From Yaniella halotolerans DSM 15476 (GTDB lineage Bacteria; Actinomycetota; Actinomycetes; Actinomycetales; Micrococcaceae), in assembly GCF_000420805.1 (NCBI RefSeq), contig NZ_ATVQ01000001.1, positions 992,001 to 1,056,000 on the forward strand: a DNA stretch of 64,000 nucleotides. Reading direction: 5' to 3'. The translations under genes were made by a program, and so were the position numbers. Of the stretch, positions 51,752-60,937 are shown piece by piece (position 1 is the first letter of the stretch; each line of letters starts with the position of its first letter). The notes beneath the pieces are model-generated. The model searched no databases. It was not told the DNA's origin and saw only the letters and a list, made by a program, of their open reading frames with translations.

Positions 51752-53460
51752 GTTTTGAGATGAGCCGCAAACAGTATGCGGAAATGTACGGCCCCACCAC
51801 CGGCGATGCGATCCGGCTGGCTGATACCGATCTCTTGGCGGAGATTGAGTACGACTACACCAATTACGGTGAAGAAGTGTCGTTTGGTGGCGGGAAGGTC
51901 ATTCGCGACGGAATGGGCCAAAACGGTCAGCGCATTCGCGATGACGGCATCCCGGATACCGTCATCACCAACGTGGTGGTGCTGGACTATACGGGGATTT
52001 ATAAGGCCGACGTCGCACTGCGCGATGGTCATATCTTTGGCATCGGCAAGGCCGGTAACCCGCTGGTCCAAGACGGCGTGACCATTCCCGTGGGCGTGGC
52101 GACCGACGTTATTTCTGGCGAACACAAGATATTGACCGCCGGTGCGATCGACAGCCACGTGCACTTCATTAACCCCGATCAGGTTGGGGTGGCCCTGGCC
52201 AACGGTACGACCACGCTGATTGGTGGCGGTACCGGACCGTCGGACGCGTCGAATGCGACGACGGTGACGCCGGGCTCGTGGCATATTTCGAAGATGCTGC
52301 AGGCCATGGACAACCTGCCGATCAACATCGGCCTGCTGGGCAAAGGCCACGCGAGCGCCGTCGATCCGCTGACCGAGCAGATCCGTGCCGGTGCCATCGG
52401 ACTGAAACTGCACGAAGACTGGGGTGCCACGCACTCGTCGATTGACCGCGCGCTCACGGCGGCCGATCTGATGGACATTCAGGTGGCCATTCACGCCGAT
52501 ACGCTCAACGAGGGTGGTTTCGTCGAGGACACGATCCGCTCGATTGCCGGTCGCGTGATCCACACGTTCCACACCGAGGGCGCCGGTGGCGGTCACGCCC
52601 CGGATATTATTCGCATGGCGGCACTGTCTAATGTGCTGCCGGCTTCGACCAACCCGACGCTGCCCTACACTCGCAATACGGTGGATGAGCATCTGGACAT
52701 GGTGATGGTCGCGCACAACTTGAACCCGGATATTCCAGAAGACGTCGCGTTCGCGGACTCGCGGATTCGCCACGAGACCATTGGGGCCGAAGATGTGCTC
52801 CAGGATCTCGGCGTCTTCTCAATCACCAGTTCGGACTCCCAGGCCATGGGCCGCGTCGGTGAGGTTGCGCTGCGCACTTGGCAGGTCGCCAATGCGATGA
52901 AACAGCAGCGCGGCCGATTCGCAAACGATCCGAAGGTTGGCGACAACGCCCGGTTGAAACGCTACGTTGCCAAATACACGATCAACCCGGCGATCGCCCA
53001 CGGCATTGCCGATACGGTCGGCTCAGTTGAGGTCGGCAAATTTGCGGATCTCGTGCTTTGGGACCCGGCGTTCTTCGGCGTCAAACCGCAACTGGTCATC
53101 AAGGGCGGCCAAATCGCTCAGGCACTGATGGGCGACTCGAACGGTTCGATTCCAACCCCGCAGCCGCGCACCATGCGCTACAACTTTGGGTCGATGGGCA
53201 GTGCCGTACACGATTCATCGCTTACGTTCCTCCCGACGGCGGCCCTGGAGGACGACGTCCCAGAACGTCTCGGCCTGCGGCGCTCGGTCGCAGAGGCCAA
53301 GAACATGCGCGAGTTGACCAAGGCTGACTTGAAGCTCAACGGTGAGACCCCGCAGATCGAGGTCGACCCCGAAACGTATGAAGTCCGGGTCGACGGCGAA
53401 CACGTGACCTCGAAACCCGCGGATACCCTACCGATGGCGCAGCGCTACTTCCTCTTCTAA
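51748..53460 (+). CDS. ureC: Urease alpha subunit (catalytic)
   Basis: Full-length 570-residue UreC. Nickel ligands and active-site groups are all visible: HVH in AIDSHVHFI, the carbamylated Lys in [29 protein letters not shown] (second metal His and active-site loop), the flap His in [10 protein letters not shown] region and the final Asp region SDSQAMGR. It hydrolyses urea to ammonia and carbamate. It overlaps ureB by four bases. This is the only intact ureC in the window. Confidence 0.97.
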   Translation: MSFEMSRKQYAEMYGPTTGDAIRLADTDLLAEIEYDYTNYGEEVSFGGGKVIRDGMGQNGQRIRDDGIPDTVITNVVVLDYTGIYKADVALRDGHIFGIGKAGNPLVQDGVTIPVGVATDVISGEHKILTAGAIDSHVHFINPDQVGVALANGTTTLIGGGTGPSDASNATTVTPGSWHISKMLQAMDNLPINIGLLGKGHASAVDPLTEQIRAGAIGLKLHEDWGATHSSIDRALTAADLMDIQVAIHADTLNEGGFVEDTIRSIAGRVIHTFHTEGAGGGHAPDIIRMAALSNVLPASTNPTLPYTRNTVDEHLDMVMVAHNLNPDIPEDVAFADSRIRHETIGAEDVLQDLGVFSITSSDSQAMGRVGEVALRTWQVANAMKQQRGRFANDPKVGDNARLKRYVAKYTINPAIAHGIADTVGSVEVGKFADLVLWDPAFFGVKPQLVIKGGQIAQALMGDSNGSIPTPQPRTMRYNFGSMGSAVHDSSLTFLPTAALEDDVPERLGLRRSVAEAKNMRELTKADLKLNGETPQIEVDPETYEVRVDGEHVTSKPADTLPMAQRYFLF

Positions 53461-53475
53461 CCCCTCGGAGGTTTG

Positions 53476-53949
53476 ATGATTGTTCATGAAATACTTGGCA
53501 ACCGGTCAGAGCTGTCTGCCGATCGGCTTGCCAAGCTCACCGAAGACCGTGTGCTGCTGGATAACGAGCAACTGCTCAAACGCGTCCAGCGGCTCACCAC
53601 CAGCTCGGGTCGGGAAATCGGCCTGCAACTGGCCCACAATCAGGAACTGCACGACGGCGATATTGTGCACCTCGACGAGGACACCCTGATCACCGTGGAA
53701 GCCGCGTCCACCGATGTGCTGGTCATTGCGCCACAAGATTTGAAAACCATGGCGTTTGTGGCCCACAGTCTGGGTAACCGACACCTGCAGGCGCAGTTCT
53801 TTGGCCCCGAATCCGACTACGGTCGGGCTGCAATGGTGGTGCGCTACGACCACACGGTCGAGGACTTCCTGACCGAATACGATATCCCTGCAACCCGCGA
53901 GCAGCGCGTCATGCCGAAAGCTTTCCGCCATGCCGAACATTCCCACTGA
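53476..53949 (+). CDS. ureE: UreE nickel chaperone
   Basis: A 157-residue UreE. ATG 53476 is used (CGGAGG upstream) rather than the TTG three bases earlier. The N-terminal domain binds partner proteins, and the C-terminal domain has SLGNRHLQAQFFG, the UreE metal-binding pattern. The end is short (AEHSH), with only a few His. It supplies nickel to UreG. It overlaps ureF by 20 bases. Confidence 0.9.
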   Translation: MIVHEILGNRSELSADRLAKLTEDRVLLDNEQLLKRVQRLTTSSGREIGLQLAHNQELHDGDIVHLDEDTLITVEAASTDVLVIAPQDLKTMAFVAHSLGNRHLQAQFFGPESDYGRAAMVVRYDHTVEDFLTEYDIPATREQRVMPKAFRHAEHSH

Positions 53950-54649
53950 GCTCGATCAGACCGAGCTGGCCGGGTTACTGACCGTCATGCAGCTCTCCGA
54001 TTCGGCCCTGCCCACCGGGTCGTTCAGCCACTCGTTTGGCATGGAGACCTATCAGCAGCGCGGCACGGTTGATTCAGCGGCCAGCTACACGGCCTGGGCC
54101 ACCGGCTATCTGCACCAGATGGCCTATTCGGAGGGGCTGGCGGTTCGGTTGACGCACGACGCCGCCGGCGACGACGACCACGAACGCATCGCGCGGATTG
54201 ATCAACTGCTCTACGCCGCGGCAATCCCCCAGCAGATTCGTGACGCCGGCACCTCGATGGGGCAACGGATGAACACGATCGTCGAGGTCGCCATTGACGA
54301 GACGAGCGCGCTGCGGAACTACCGCGACGCGATCGAGGCTCACGAGTGTCACGGGCATGCAAGCGTGGTGTTCGCGCTGGCCGCTGCGGCTGTCGGGGTA
54401 TCGGTGCGACAAGCCGTGGCCGCCTATCTGATGCAGCTGGGCACCGCGCTAACCCAGAACGCCATCCGGTCGATTCCGCTGGGGCAAAATGCCGGCCAGC
54501 AGGTGCTCACCGACCTCCGGCACGTGATCCCCGAGGTCGTCGACGTCGTCTTTGACCTGGACGAACACGATCTGGGCGCCAGCGCACCGGGCCTAGAAAT
54601 CGCACAAATGATGCACGAAACGCAACGGGCACGCATGTTCATGTCGTAA
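53930..54649 (+). CDS. ureF: UreF urease accessory protein
   Basis: A 239-residue, all-helical protein with [21 protein letters not shown] at the start and [20 protein letters not shown] toward the end, both hallmarks of UreF. It works in the UreDFG complex that inserts nickel into apourease. Overlaps ureE, and 38 bases separate it from ureG. Confidence 0.92.
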   Translation: MPNIPTELDQTELAGLLTVMQLSDSALPTGSFSHSFGMETYQQRGTVDSAASYTAWATGYLHQMAYSEGLAVRLTHDAAGDDDHERIARIDQLLYAAAIPQQIRDAGTSMGQRMNTIVEVAIDETSALRNYRDAIEAHECHGHASVVFALAAAAVGVSVRQAVAAYLMQLGTALTQNAIRSIPLGQNAGQQVLTDLRHVIPEVVDVVFDLDEHDLGASAPGLEIAQMMHETQRARMFMS

Positions 54650-54687
54650 CCCGCACAACATACGTAGAAACGGTAAGGAGCAACACC

Positions 54688-55302
54688 ATGAAACCAGTAC
54701 GAATTGGCGTCGGCGGACCCGTCGGTGCCGGAAAAACCCAGCTGATCGAACGCATCACCCGCGCCCTGGCCGACGAGTTCTCGATGGCCGCGATCACCAA
54801 CGACATCTACACGATCGAGGACGCCAAGATTCTGGCCGCCGACGGCGTGCTGCCCCTGGACCGGATTATCGGTATTGAAACCGGTGGTTGCCCGCACACC
54901 GCGATTCGCGAAGATACCTCGATGAACGAAGCGGCCATCAAAGAGCTCAAGCGCCGCCACGAAGATCTCGATATCGTGTTCGTTGAATCCGGTGGCGACA
55001 ACCTCTCGGCGACGTTCAGCCCCGAGCTGGTGGACTTTTCGATGTACATCATCGACGTCGCCCAGGGTGAAAAGATTCCTCGCAAGGCCGGCCAGGGCAT
55101 GATCAAATCTGACTTCTTCGTCATCAACAAAACCGACCTCGCCCCATACGTTGGTGCTGATCTGTCCGTGATGGAAAAGGACTCCCTGGAATTCCGCGGC
55201 GACAAGCCGTTCTCCTTTACGAACTTGAAGACCGATGAGGGCCTCGACGCGATCCTGACCTGGATTCGCAAAGACGTCATGATGGCTGATCTGGCACAGT
55301 GA
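54688..55302 (+). CDS. ureG: UreG GTPase for urease activation
   Basis: A 204-residue SIMIBI-class GTPase: P-loop [10 protein letters not shown], the metal motif CPH in [14 protein letters not shown], and FVINKTDLA for guanine. GTP hydrolysis drives nickel delivery to urease. Good ribosome-binding site AAGGAG. The stop overlaps the GTG start of ureD. Confidence 0.96.
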   Translation: MKPVRIGVGGPVGAGKTQLIERITRALADEFSMAAITNDIYTIEDAKILAADGVLPLDRIIGIETGGCPHTAIREDTSMNEAAIKELKRRHEDLDIVFVESGGDNLSATFSPELVDFSMYIIDVAQGEKIPRKAGQGMIKSDFFVINKTDLAPYVGADLSVMEKDSLEFRGDKPFSFTNLKTDEGLDAILTWIRKDVMMADLAQ

Positions 55303-56195
55303 CCGTTCGGCCATCCACCGATAATCCTGTCGGCCAGCTGCGCATGGTAATCGAGGAGCGCGCTGGCCGGGCGATTGCTCGGCAACAGTATTTTCAGGGT
55401 GCCTTGCGCGTCCTACGTCCCCACTATCTGGATGACACGGGGCAGGTTTCCTACACGATTGTGAATCCTGGCGGCGGGTATCTGGGCGGCGACGTCTACG
55501 CTCTTGACATCGAGGTTGGGGGTGGCTCATCGGCGACGATGACCAGCCAGTCGGCCACCAAGGTGTATAAAACTCCCGACGAGCCCGCCTATCAGCACTC
55601 GACGTTCCGGCTCGGCCCCGATGCGGTGCTGGAATACGTTCCGGATCAGCTCATTGCCTACCGCGATGCGCACTACATCCAGGACACCGTGGTCGAGATG
55701 GATCCGTCGGCCAGTTTTCTCAGCACCGAGATCGTGACCCCCGGTTGGGCTCCAGATGGCACGCTGTTCAAATACGATCAACTGCAGTTGCGCCAGGAAG
55801 TTCGCATGCACGGGCGGCCGGTGATCGTCGATAACCTGATTGTCCGTCCGGATGACGAATCTGCACCGGTTCGTTCGATGCTGTTCATGGACGGTCGCAC
55901 CCACCTGGGCTCCCTACTGGCCGTCGACGCACGGATCGATGCCGAGCTCGTGGCCGAATTGCGCGAAAAAATTGCCGACGCCCTCGAACATATCGGCACC
56001 ATGACCCCGGCGAATAAGCCGGAAAGCTCGAAGCCCGAGGCGCTGTTTGGCATCACGCTGGTGGACGGGCCGGGCCTGGCCGTGCGAGTGTTGGGCACAA
56101 AAACGGAACAGATTGCCGCCGCACTGTACGCCGTCGTCAATGATCTGCGAGCGCGCTGGCGCGACCAGGGCCCGATCCATCTGCGGAAGTACTAG
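55299..56195 (+). CDS. ureD: UreD (UreH) urease accessory protein
   Basis: A 298-residue protein with the UreD pattern: [38 protein letters not shown] in pieces over residues 50-90 and [12 protein letters not shown]. It forms the scaffold between apourease and UreFG. Start GTG 55299 overlaps ureG. It is the last gene of the operon, completing the set ABCEFGD. Confidence 0.93.
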   Translation: MTVRPSTDNPVGQLRMVIEERAGRAIARQQYFQGALRVLRPHYLDDTGQVSYTIVNPGGGYLGGDVYALDIEVGGGSSATMTSQSATKVYKTPDEPAYQHSTFRLGPDAVLEYVPDQLIAYRDAHYIQDTVVEMDPSASFLSTEIVTPGWAPDGTLFKYDQLQLRQEVRMHGRPVIVDNLIVRPDDESAPVRSMLFMDGRTHLGSLLAVDARIDAELVAELREKIADALEHIGTMTPANKPESSKPEALFGITLVDGPGLAVRVLGTKTEQIAAALYAVVNDLRARWRDQGPIHLRKY

Positions 56196-56313
56196 TTTTG
56201 GAGACGTCGGATTGCTGTCTCTGTGGTCATGAGAGCATTGCCGTCGTGCCGGATCAAATCTTCCGATGCCGCTGGTCTCCTCGATAGAGCCAGGAAATTA
56301 CGGTATCTGCACT

Positions 56314-56574
56314 TTATACGGAACTATCGAAGACGCGCTCCCCGTCTTTCTCTCTTTCGTCTGCGAAAGCGTACGCAATTTCTGTGCCGTCGGCGAGTAT
56401 ATCCAGCTCGAACTCTTCATTCTGCCACTCAATCTGAGCGCCGCCATCCGGCCGTGGAAAGATCAAGACATTGGGATATTGAGAAGCATCGATGACCTTG
56501 GCCAACTGCTCAACGCGATGAATAACCGTTTGAGCAATTTTTGCACCACCGCCCTCCCGGGCACATCCGGCCAC
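56314..56574 (-). pseudogene. Remnant of an unrecognised protein gene
   Basis: An 86-codon frame reads VEQLAKVIDASQYPNVLIFP and RPDGGAQIEWQNEEFELDIL, a pattern seen at the C-terminus of small conserved proteins of unknown role. It continues upstream into the end of the ATPase gene without a good start codon or ribosome-binding site. It is likely the tail of a gene cut off by a past rearrangement. The rest of the 56196-56604 interval shows nothing. Confidence 0.4.
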
Positions 56575-56604
56575 ATGCCCATCTGTGGACGAGCATGGAT
56601 CACA

Positions 56605-57849
56605 TCAAAGTCCGAGTGCGCCGATGGCAACCACATTGACCCCATCACGACGTCGATACGACGGACCCGATGAAACAATTACCGTCAGTGACGACGGATC
56701 CGGACCTACCACTTGGTCGGCGAAGTTCAGGAGACCGGTGGCTGCTGCATCAATGATTTCTTTGTTATGACCGAGCTTGATTTCAAAACCCGCCCAAGAC
56801 CCGTCGGGCAGCGTCACGACACCGTCGAGTTCGCCTCCGTATGAATCACGCACGTGAGCCACTGTCCCTCCCAGCGGTTGAGAAAAGACGCGTAAATGTT
56901 GAACGACGAGCGACTCGAATAGTTGACCGGTAAATCGCGGGTCTTGAAGGAGAGCATCCACACCAGCACCGAGCGCTGCTACTGCGAGCGAAGGATCAAC
57001 GAAATGACGTTTCGGTTCCTGCCTCAATGTTGCAGAGGATCTAAGATGCGTTGACCAGGCAGGCTGGTGTTCGGTAATAAACACTCTTTCGAGGGCCGTC
57101 AGATAGTCACGAACAGCATCACGAGACAGTGACGTCTCGTCCTTGGCAAGCGTCGAGAGAGAAACCTCAGTTGCAGTCGATCGAGCTAACGCTGCGAAGA
57201 GTCGCCGAACTCGAATTGGATCACGGCGCACACCGTCTGTTGCATACAGGTCAATCTCTGCGACCGTGTTCAGGTAGTCCCGTAAGTTCCGACTCACCTC
57301 AGGTGCGGTAAGATCCTGAAACCCAGGCCAGCCACCCACCACGATGCGTTCTACCAGTTGACGATACGAAAGATTTGCATCGGCGGCGCGGGGCGATTCC
57401 CCGTGCATGATGTCAGAAAATGAGATGTCATTCGTCGAATGGCCTGTTTCCATGAGGGTCATCGTGCCCATCCGAACACGCGCAAATCGGCCCGCCCCGG
57501 TGTGTCGCACTGCATCCGCCACGGGGGCGGTAGAACCGGTAAGAATGAACTGACCCTTTTCACGTCGAGCGTCCACTTCGCCCCGCACTATATTCCACAA
57601 TTCTGGAGCTACTTGCCATTCGTCAAATAAGCGTGGCACGGCACCGTTTAACACCAAAGTCGGGTCTATGCCGATCAAGTCGACAATGCTTGGGTCACGG
57701 TCAAGTCGCACCGAACTTCTCGCTACTTGCAAGGCTGTCTCGGTTTTACCACAAGCGCGCGGTCCCTCCATTAATACCGCCCCGGCTCGCCGTAGCGCAG
57801 AGAGCAGTTCAGCATCTACCACTCGTGGCATGTATTCCAAAAGTGCCAA
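56605..57849 (-). CDS. AAA-type ATPase with DUF4143 domain
   Basis: A 414-residue protein with Walker A GPRACGKTETAL near residue 30, Walker B PRLFDEWQ and sensor region FILTGSTAPVADA. The C-terminal DUF4143 part includes LYATDGVRRDPIRVRRLFAALA and a nuclease-like lobe (GGELDGVVTLPDGSWAGFEIKLG) of the kind found in restriction-endonuclease-like folds. Function of the family is not known; it is common near mobile DNA. TTG 57849 or ATG 57831 may be the start. Four direct repeats lie directly upstream. Confidence 0.88.
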   Translation of the reverse strand: MALLEYMPRVVDAELLSALRRAGAVLMEGPRACGKTETALQVARSSVRLDRDPSIVDLIGIDPTLVLNGAVPRLFDEWQVAPELWNIVRGEVDARREKGQFILTGSTAPVADAVRHTGAGRFARVRMGTMTLMETGHSTNDISFSDIMHGESPRAADANLSYRQLVERIVVGGWPGFQDLTAPEVSRNLRDYLNTVAEIDLYATDGVRRDPIRVRRLFAALARSTATEVSLSTLAKDETSLSRDAVRDYLTALERVFITEHQPAWSTHLRSSATLRQEPKRHFVDPSLAVAALGAGVDALLQDPRFTGQLFESLVVQHLRVFSQPLGGTVAHVRDSYGGELDGVVTLPDGSWAGFEIKLGHNKEIIDAAATGLLNFADQVVGPDPSSLTVIVSSGPSYRRRDGVNVVAIGALGL

Positions 57850-57879
57850 TTTGCCCCATTCTACCTGATCAAATTGTCC

Positions 57880-57971
57880 AGTCGTCAGTTTAGAGAGAGT
57901 TTAGTCGTCAATTTGGAGGACTTCTAGTCGTCAGATTAGAGGTTCCTGAGTCGCCAATTTATAGACAATTC
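57880..57971. repeat. Four direct repeats with an exact 23-bp period
   Basis: A 16-base core close to AGTCGTCAATTTAGAG begins at 57880, 57903, 57926 and 57949. The copies are AGTCGTCAGTTTAGAG, AGTCGTCAATTTGGAG, AGTCGTCAGATTAGAG and AGTCGCCAATTTATAG; the 7-base spacers are not conserved. It lies between the starts of the leftward ATPase gene and the rightward FecCD operon, 30-120 bases before the ATPase start. Regular spacing suggests cooperative binding of a protein, iteron-like. Confidence 0.85.
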
Positions 57972-58024
57972 ACAGACCGGGAATTGCCAGGCATCCAGCA
58001 TGCGAAACAGCACTCGAAATGCTA

Positions 58025-58044
58025 ATGTGTCCGAGTGGACACAT
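58025..58044. promoter_or_regulatory. Perfect 8-4-8 palindrome overlapping the operon start
   Basis: ATGTGTCC (58025-58032) and GGACACAT (58037-58044) flank GAGT. The GTG start of the permease gene (58035) lies inside. TAATGT at 58023-58028 could be a -10 element, which would place the transcript start at or near the GTG and make the message leaderless. The ArsR domain encoded at the end of the operon is a candidate binder. Confidence 0.65.
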
Positions 58045-59144
58045 ATCAGGTTGTTGACCAACACCGCGCTGACACCGGTACAACACACACGGACGACGTC
58101 TTAGGCGTCAAGCGCCAACGACGACGCACCGTCACGTGGATCATTGCCCTCGTGGCCGCCACCGTGCTCAGTCTCATCCTGGGCATCGCGATTGGTGCGG
58201 TCTATGTACCGCCCGAGCAGGTCGTGGGCATTCTGGGCCACCGACTCCTCGGAACAGCCGAAGGCGCCTGGACCGAGGCAACCGAAGCCATTGTCTGGGA
58301 TGTCCGATTCCCCCGCGTACTGCTGGGACTCAGTGTCGGCGCCGGGTTGGCCCTCTGTGGGATGGCACTGCAAGCCATGGTGCGTAACATGCTGGCGGAC
58401 CCGTACCTGCTGGGTATCAACTCCGGTGCATCGTCTGGAGCCGCCGCGGCCATCCTGTTCGGCGCGGGTGCCGGGCTCGGTGAACACGCACTCCAGGGTA
58501 GCGCTTTTCTCGGTGCGCTGGCCGCCTCCGTTTTGCTCTACAGCATCGCCCGCAGCGGCGGACGCGTCACCTCGGTTCGGCTGTTGCTGTCCGGCGTAAC
58601 GGTCGGCTACGCACTCTACGCACTGACCAGTTTCCTCATCTTCGCCAGCGGCTCAGCTGAAGGTGCCCGGTCGGTCATGTTCTGGCTGCTGGGTTCGTTG
58701 TCCCTGGCCGGTTGGGGCACACCGCTACTAACCGTCGTCCTCGTCACCGCCTTCACCGCCGCGGTACTCACGCTCTTCGGGCGCAGCGTGGATGTGCTGG
58801 CCATCGGTGATGAAACCTCTCACACCCTGGGCATCAGTCCCGAAAAGCTCCGGACCATCCTGCTCATCCTGGTGGCCCTGTGCATCGGTGTGCTGGTCTC
58901 GGCCTCGGGAAGCATCGGGTTCGTCGGGCTCGTCGTCCCCCACCTTGCCCGCCGGGCCGTCGGCTCCACGCACTCCCGCGCCTTCCCGGTGGCAGCACTG
59001 ATGGGCGGGGTGCTGCTGATCTGGGCGGATCTGGTGGCCCGCACCTTGCTGGCACCCCAGGAAATCCCCATCGGGATCCTCACCGCGATGGTCGGCGCCC
59101 CGTTTTTGCTTGTCCTCATCCGCCGACTCCACAGCAACCCCTAA
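58035..59144 (+). CDS. FecCD-type metal-chelate ABC permease
   Basis: A 369-residue permease with about ten membrane segments. FPRVLLGLSVGAGLALCGMALQ and LLGINSGASSGAAAA and the cytoplasmic coupling region GFVGLVVPHLARRAVGSTHSR are hallmarks of the BtuC/FecCD family, which imports iron-siderophores, haem or cobalamin. No in-frame start other than GTG 58035 precedes the first membrane segment. It is the first gene of an uptake operon with binding protein, ATPase and a methyltransferase-ArsR fusion. Confidence 0.9.
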   Translation: MDTYQVVDQHRADTGTTHTDDVLGVKRQRRRTVTWIIALVAATVLSLILGIAIGAVYVPPEQVVGILGHRLLGTAEGAWTEATEAIVWDVRFPRVLLGLSVGAGLALCGMALQAMVRNMLADPYLLGINSGASSGAAAAILFGAGAGLGEHALQGSAFLGALAASVLLYSIARSGGRVTSVRLLLSGVTVGYALYALTSFLIFASGSAEGARSVMFWLLGSLSLAGWGTPLLTVVLVTAFTAAVLTLFGRSVDVLAIGDETSHTLGISPEKLRTILLILVALCIGVLVSASGSIGFVGLVVPHLARRAVGSTHSRAFPVAALMGGVLLIWADLVARTLLAPQEIPIGILTAMVGAPFLLVLIRRLHSNP

Positions 59145-59153
59145 GGAGACTCC

Positions 59154-60143
59154 GTGCTCACATCGAAACGAACAGCACACGCCGCACTGCTGCTCGCCGG
59201 CGCCCTTGCGCTCAGTGCGTGCGGCAACGGCTCCACTGAAACCACGACCACCGCAGCGGAGGGCTACCCGGTGACCGTAGAAAACTGCGGTGCCGACGTG
59301 CAATTCGATAACGCCCCCATGGAACTTGTACTGTTGAAATCCGCATCGATTCCCGCACTGCACGAACTCGGAGTCCTGGACCGCGCAGTGGCCAGAGCCG
59401 GCGCGTTTCCCGAGGAATACTTTGATGACGCCACCCTGGCCGAACTCGAGGATATTCCACAACTGACCTCCGACGTCGATGCGACCGGCCACCTGCAGAT
59501 CTCCAAGGAAGTGGTCATTGCAGAACAACCGGATGTAGTGTTCGGGGAAGTCGAAAACCTACCGCGCCAAAGCTTATCCCAGGTGGATATCGCGATGTTG
59601 GAAGAGCCCGCACTGTGTGCAACCGACCCCGACACCGAACCCGACTTCGAAGGCGTCTATGACCAGCTCCGCGTTTACGGTGAAGTCTTCGATAAGCGCG
59701 AAACCGCCGAAACGTACATTGCAGAACTCAAAGACCGCGTCGCGACCGCCTCCAAGCAAGTGCCCGAAGACGAAGAGCGCACCGCAGCGGTCCTCTACCC
59801 CACCGTCGGCGGAGGCACCACGTACGCCTACGGCAGCGGCTCAATGGCCCAACCACAACTGGAGGCCGCCGGATTCACCAATGTCTTCGAAAACAGCTCA
59901 GAACGGGTCTTCGAGGTCTCATCCGAACAACTGCTCGGCATGAACCCCGACATCATCATCCTGCTGCACTCCGAGGGCGATCCCAACGACGTCGAGACCG
60001 CACTGCGCAACTTACCGGGCGCCGGCGACCTACAAGCGGCGCAAAATGACGACGTCATGGTCCAGTTACTCAACTTCTCCGAACCCGCCACCCCGTTATC
60101 GGTGACCGGGCTGGAGCGCATCGTCGAGAGGTTCCACCCATGA
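59154..60143 (+). CDS. Metal-chelate ABC transporter substrate-binding lipoprotein
   Basis: A 329-residue lipoprotein: signal LLLAGALALSACGNG with the lipobox Cys. The mature part is a class III (BtuF/FhuD-like) binding protein, with TVENCGADVQF at the start and a single long linking helix (RETAETYIAELKDRVATASK). The ligand is not evident. GTG start with AAGGAG upstream, ten bases after the permease gene; the end overlaps the ATPase gene. Confidence 0.88.
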   Translation: MLTSKRTAHAALLLAGALALSACGNGSTETTTTAAEGYPVTVENCGADVQFDNAPMELVLLKSASIPALHELGVLDRAVARAGAFPEEYFDDATLAELEDIPQLTSDVDATGHLQISKEVVIAEQPDVVFGEVENLPRQSLSQVDIAMLEEPALCATDPDTEPDFEGVYDQLRVYGEVFDKRETAETYIAELKDRVATASKQVPEDEERTAAVLYPTVGGGTTYAYGSGSMAQPQLEAAGFTNVFENSSERVFEVSSEQLLGMNPDIIILLHSEGDPNDVETALRNLPGAGDLQAAQNDDVMVQLLNFSEPATPLSVTGLERIVERFHP

Positions 60144-60937
60144 TCACCGGCAATCAACTCAGCTACGCCTACGGCACCCAGGCCGTCGTCGACAACGTCT
60201 CGCTGGCCACCTCACCGGGACGCGTGCTCGGGCTGATCGGCCCCAACGGCTCGGGCAAAACCACCCTGCTGCGACTGCTCAGTGGCTCCCTGAAACCCCA
60301 AACCGGTGCCGTACATATCGACGACGAACCGCTGGAAACGTTGAGCCCACGCGAGATTGCCCGGCAACTGTCGGTGGTCGTGCAAGAATCCGATGCCGAA
60401 ACGACCATTACCGTCGGTGAAATGGTGTTACTGGGTCGCACCCCCTATCTGAAACCCTTCGCCCGCACCCGTCTCTCAGATCACCGGATCGCAACCGAGG
60501 CACTACAACGGGTGGGTGTGGCACACCTGGGTCATCGGGCCTTCACCAGTTTGTCCGGCGGCGAGCGCCAGCGCGTGCTCATCGCCCGAGCGCTGGCGCA
60601 ACAGGGCCACCACCTGCTGCTCGATGAGCCGACCAACCACCTGGACATTCGCTACCAACACGAGATCCTTAACCTGGTGCGCGGCCTGGGCGTCACCACG
60701 CTCGTCGTCCTCCACGACCTCAACCTGGCCGCACAATACTGCGATGAGCTCATCATGCTCGAATATGGACGCGTCGCCGCCACCGGCACCCCGGACCAGG
60801 TGTTACAGCCCGACCTCATCCACCGGGTCTACGGCATCCACGCTCAACGCCACCAGTTGGCCGACCGCCTCCAACTCTCCTTCACCCTGCAAGCCGACCC
60901 TGCGCTGACAGCACCCCAGAAAGGCCTGCCAACGTGA
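60140..60937 (+). CDS. Metal-chelate ABC transporter ATP-binding protein
   Basis: A 265-residue FepC/BtuD-type ATPase: Walker A GPNGSGKTT, signature LSGGERQRV, Walker B HLLLDEPTNHLD, switch His in VLHDLNLAA. It pairs with the FecCD permease. It overlaps the genes on both sides by four bases, so the operon is tightly coupled. Confidence 0.93.
   Translation: MITGNQLSYAYGTQAVVDNVSLATSPGRVLGLIGPNGSGKTTLLRLLSGSLKPQTGAVHIDDEPLETLSPREIARQLSVVVQESDAETTITVGEMVLLGRTPYLKPFARTRLSDHRIATEALQRVGVAHLGHRAFTSLSGGERQRVLIARALAQQGHHLLLDEPTNHLDIRYQHEILNLVRGLGVTTLVVLHDLNLAAQYCDELIMLEYGRVAATGTPDQVLQPDLIHRVYGIHAQRHQLADRLQLSFTLQADPALTAPQKGLPT

Noticed and set aside
56314-56604. Toxin-antitoxin partner for the DUF4143 ATPase
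   Set aside because: The short frame lacks a start and ribosome-binding site and overlaps the ATPase gene end; nothing identifies a toxin or antitoxin.
57880-57971. CRISPR array
   Set aside because: The repeats are imperfect 16-mers with 7-base spacers, far from CRISPR dimensions, and no cas gene is present.
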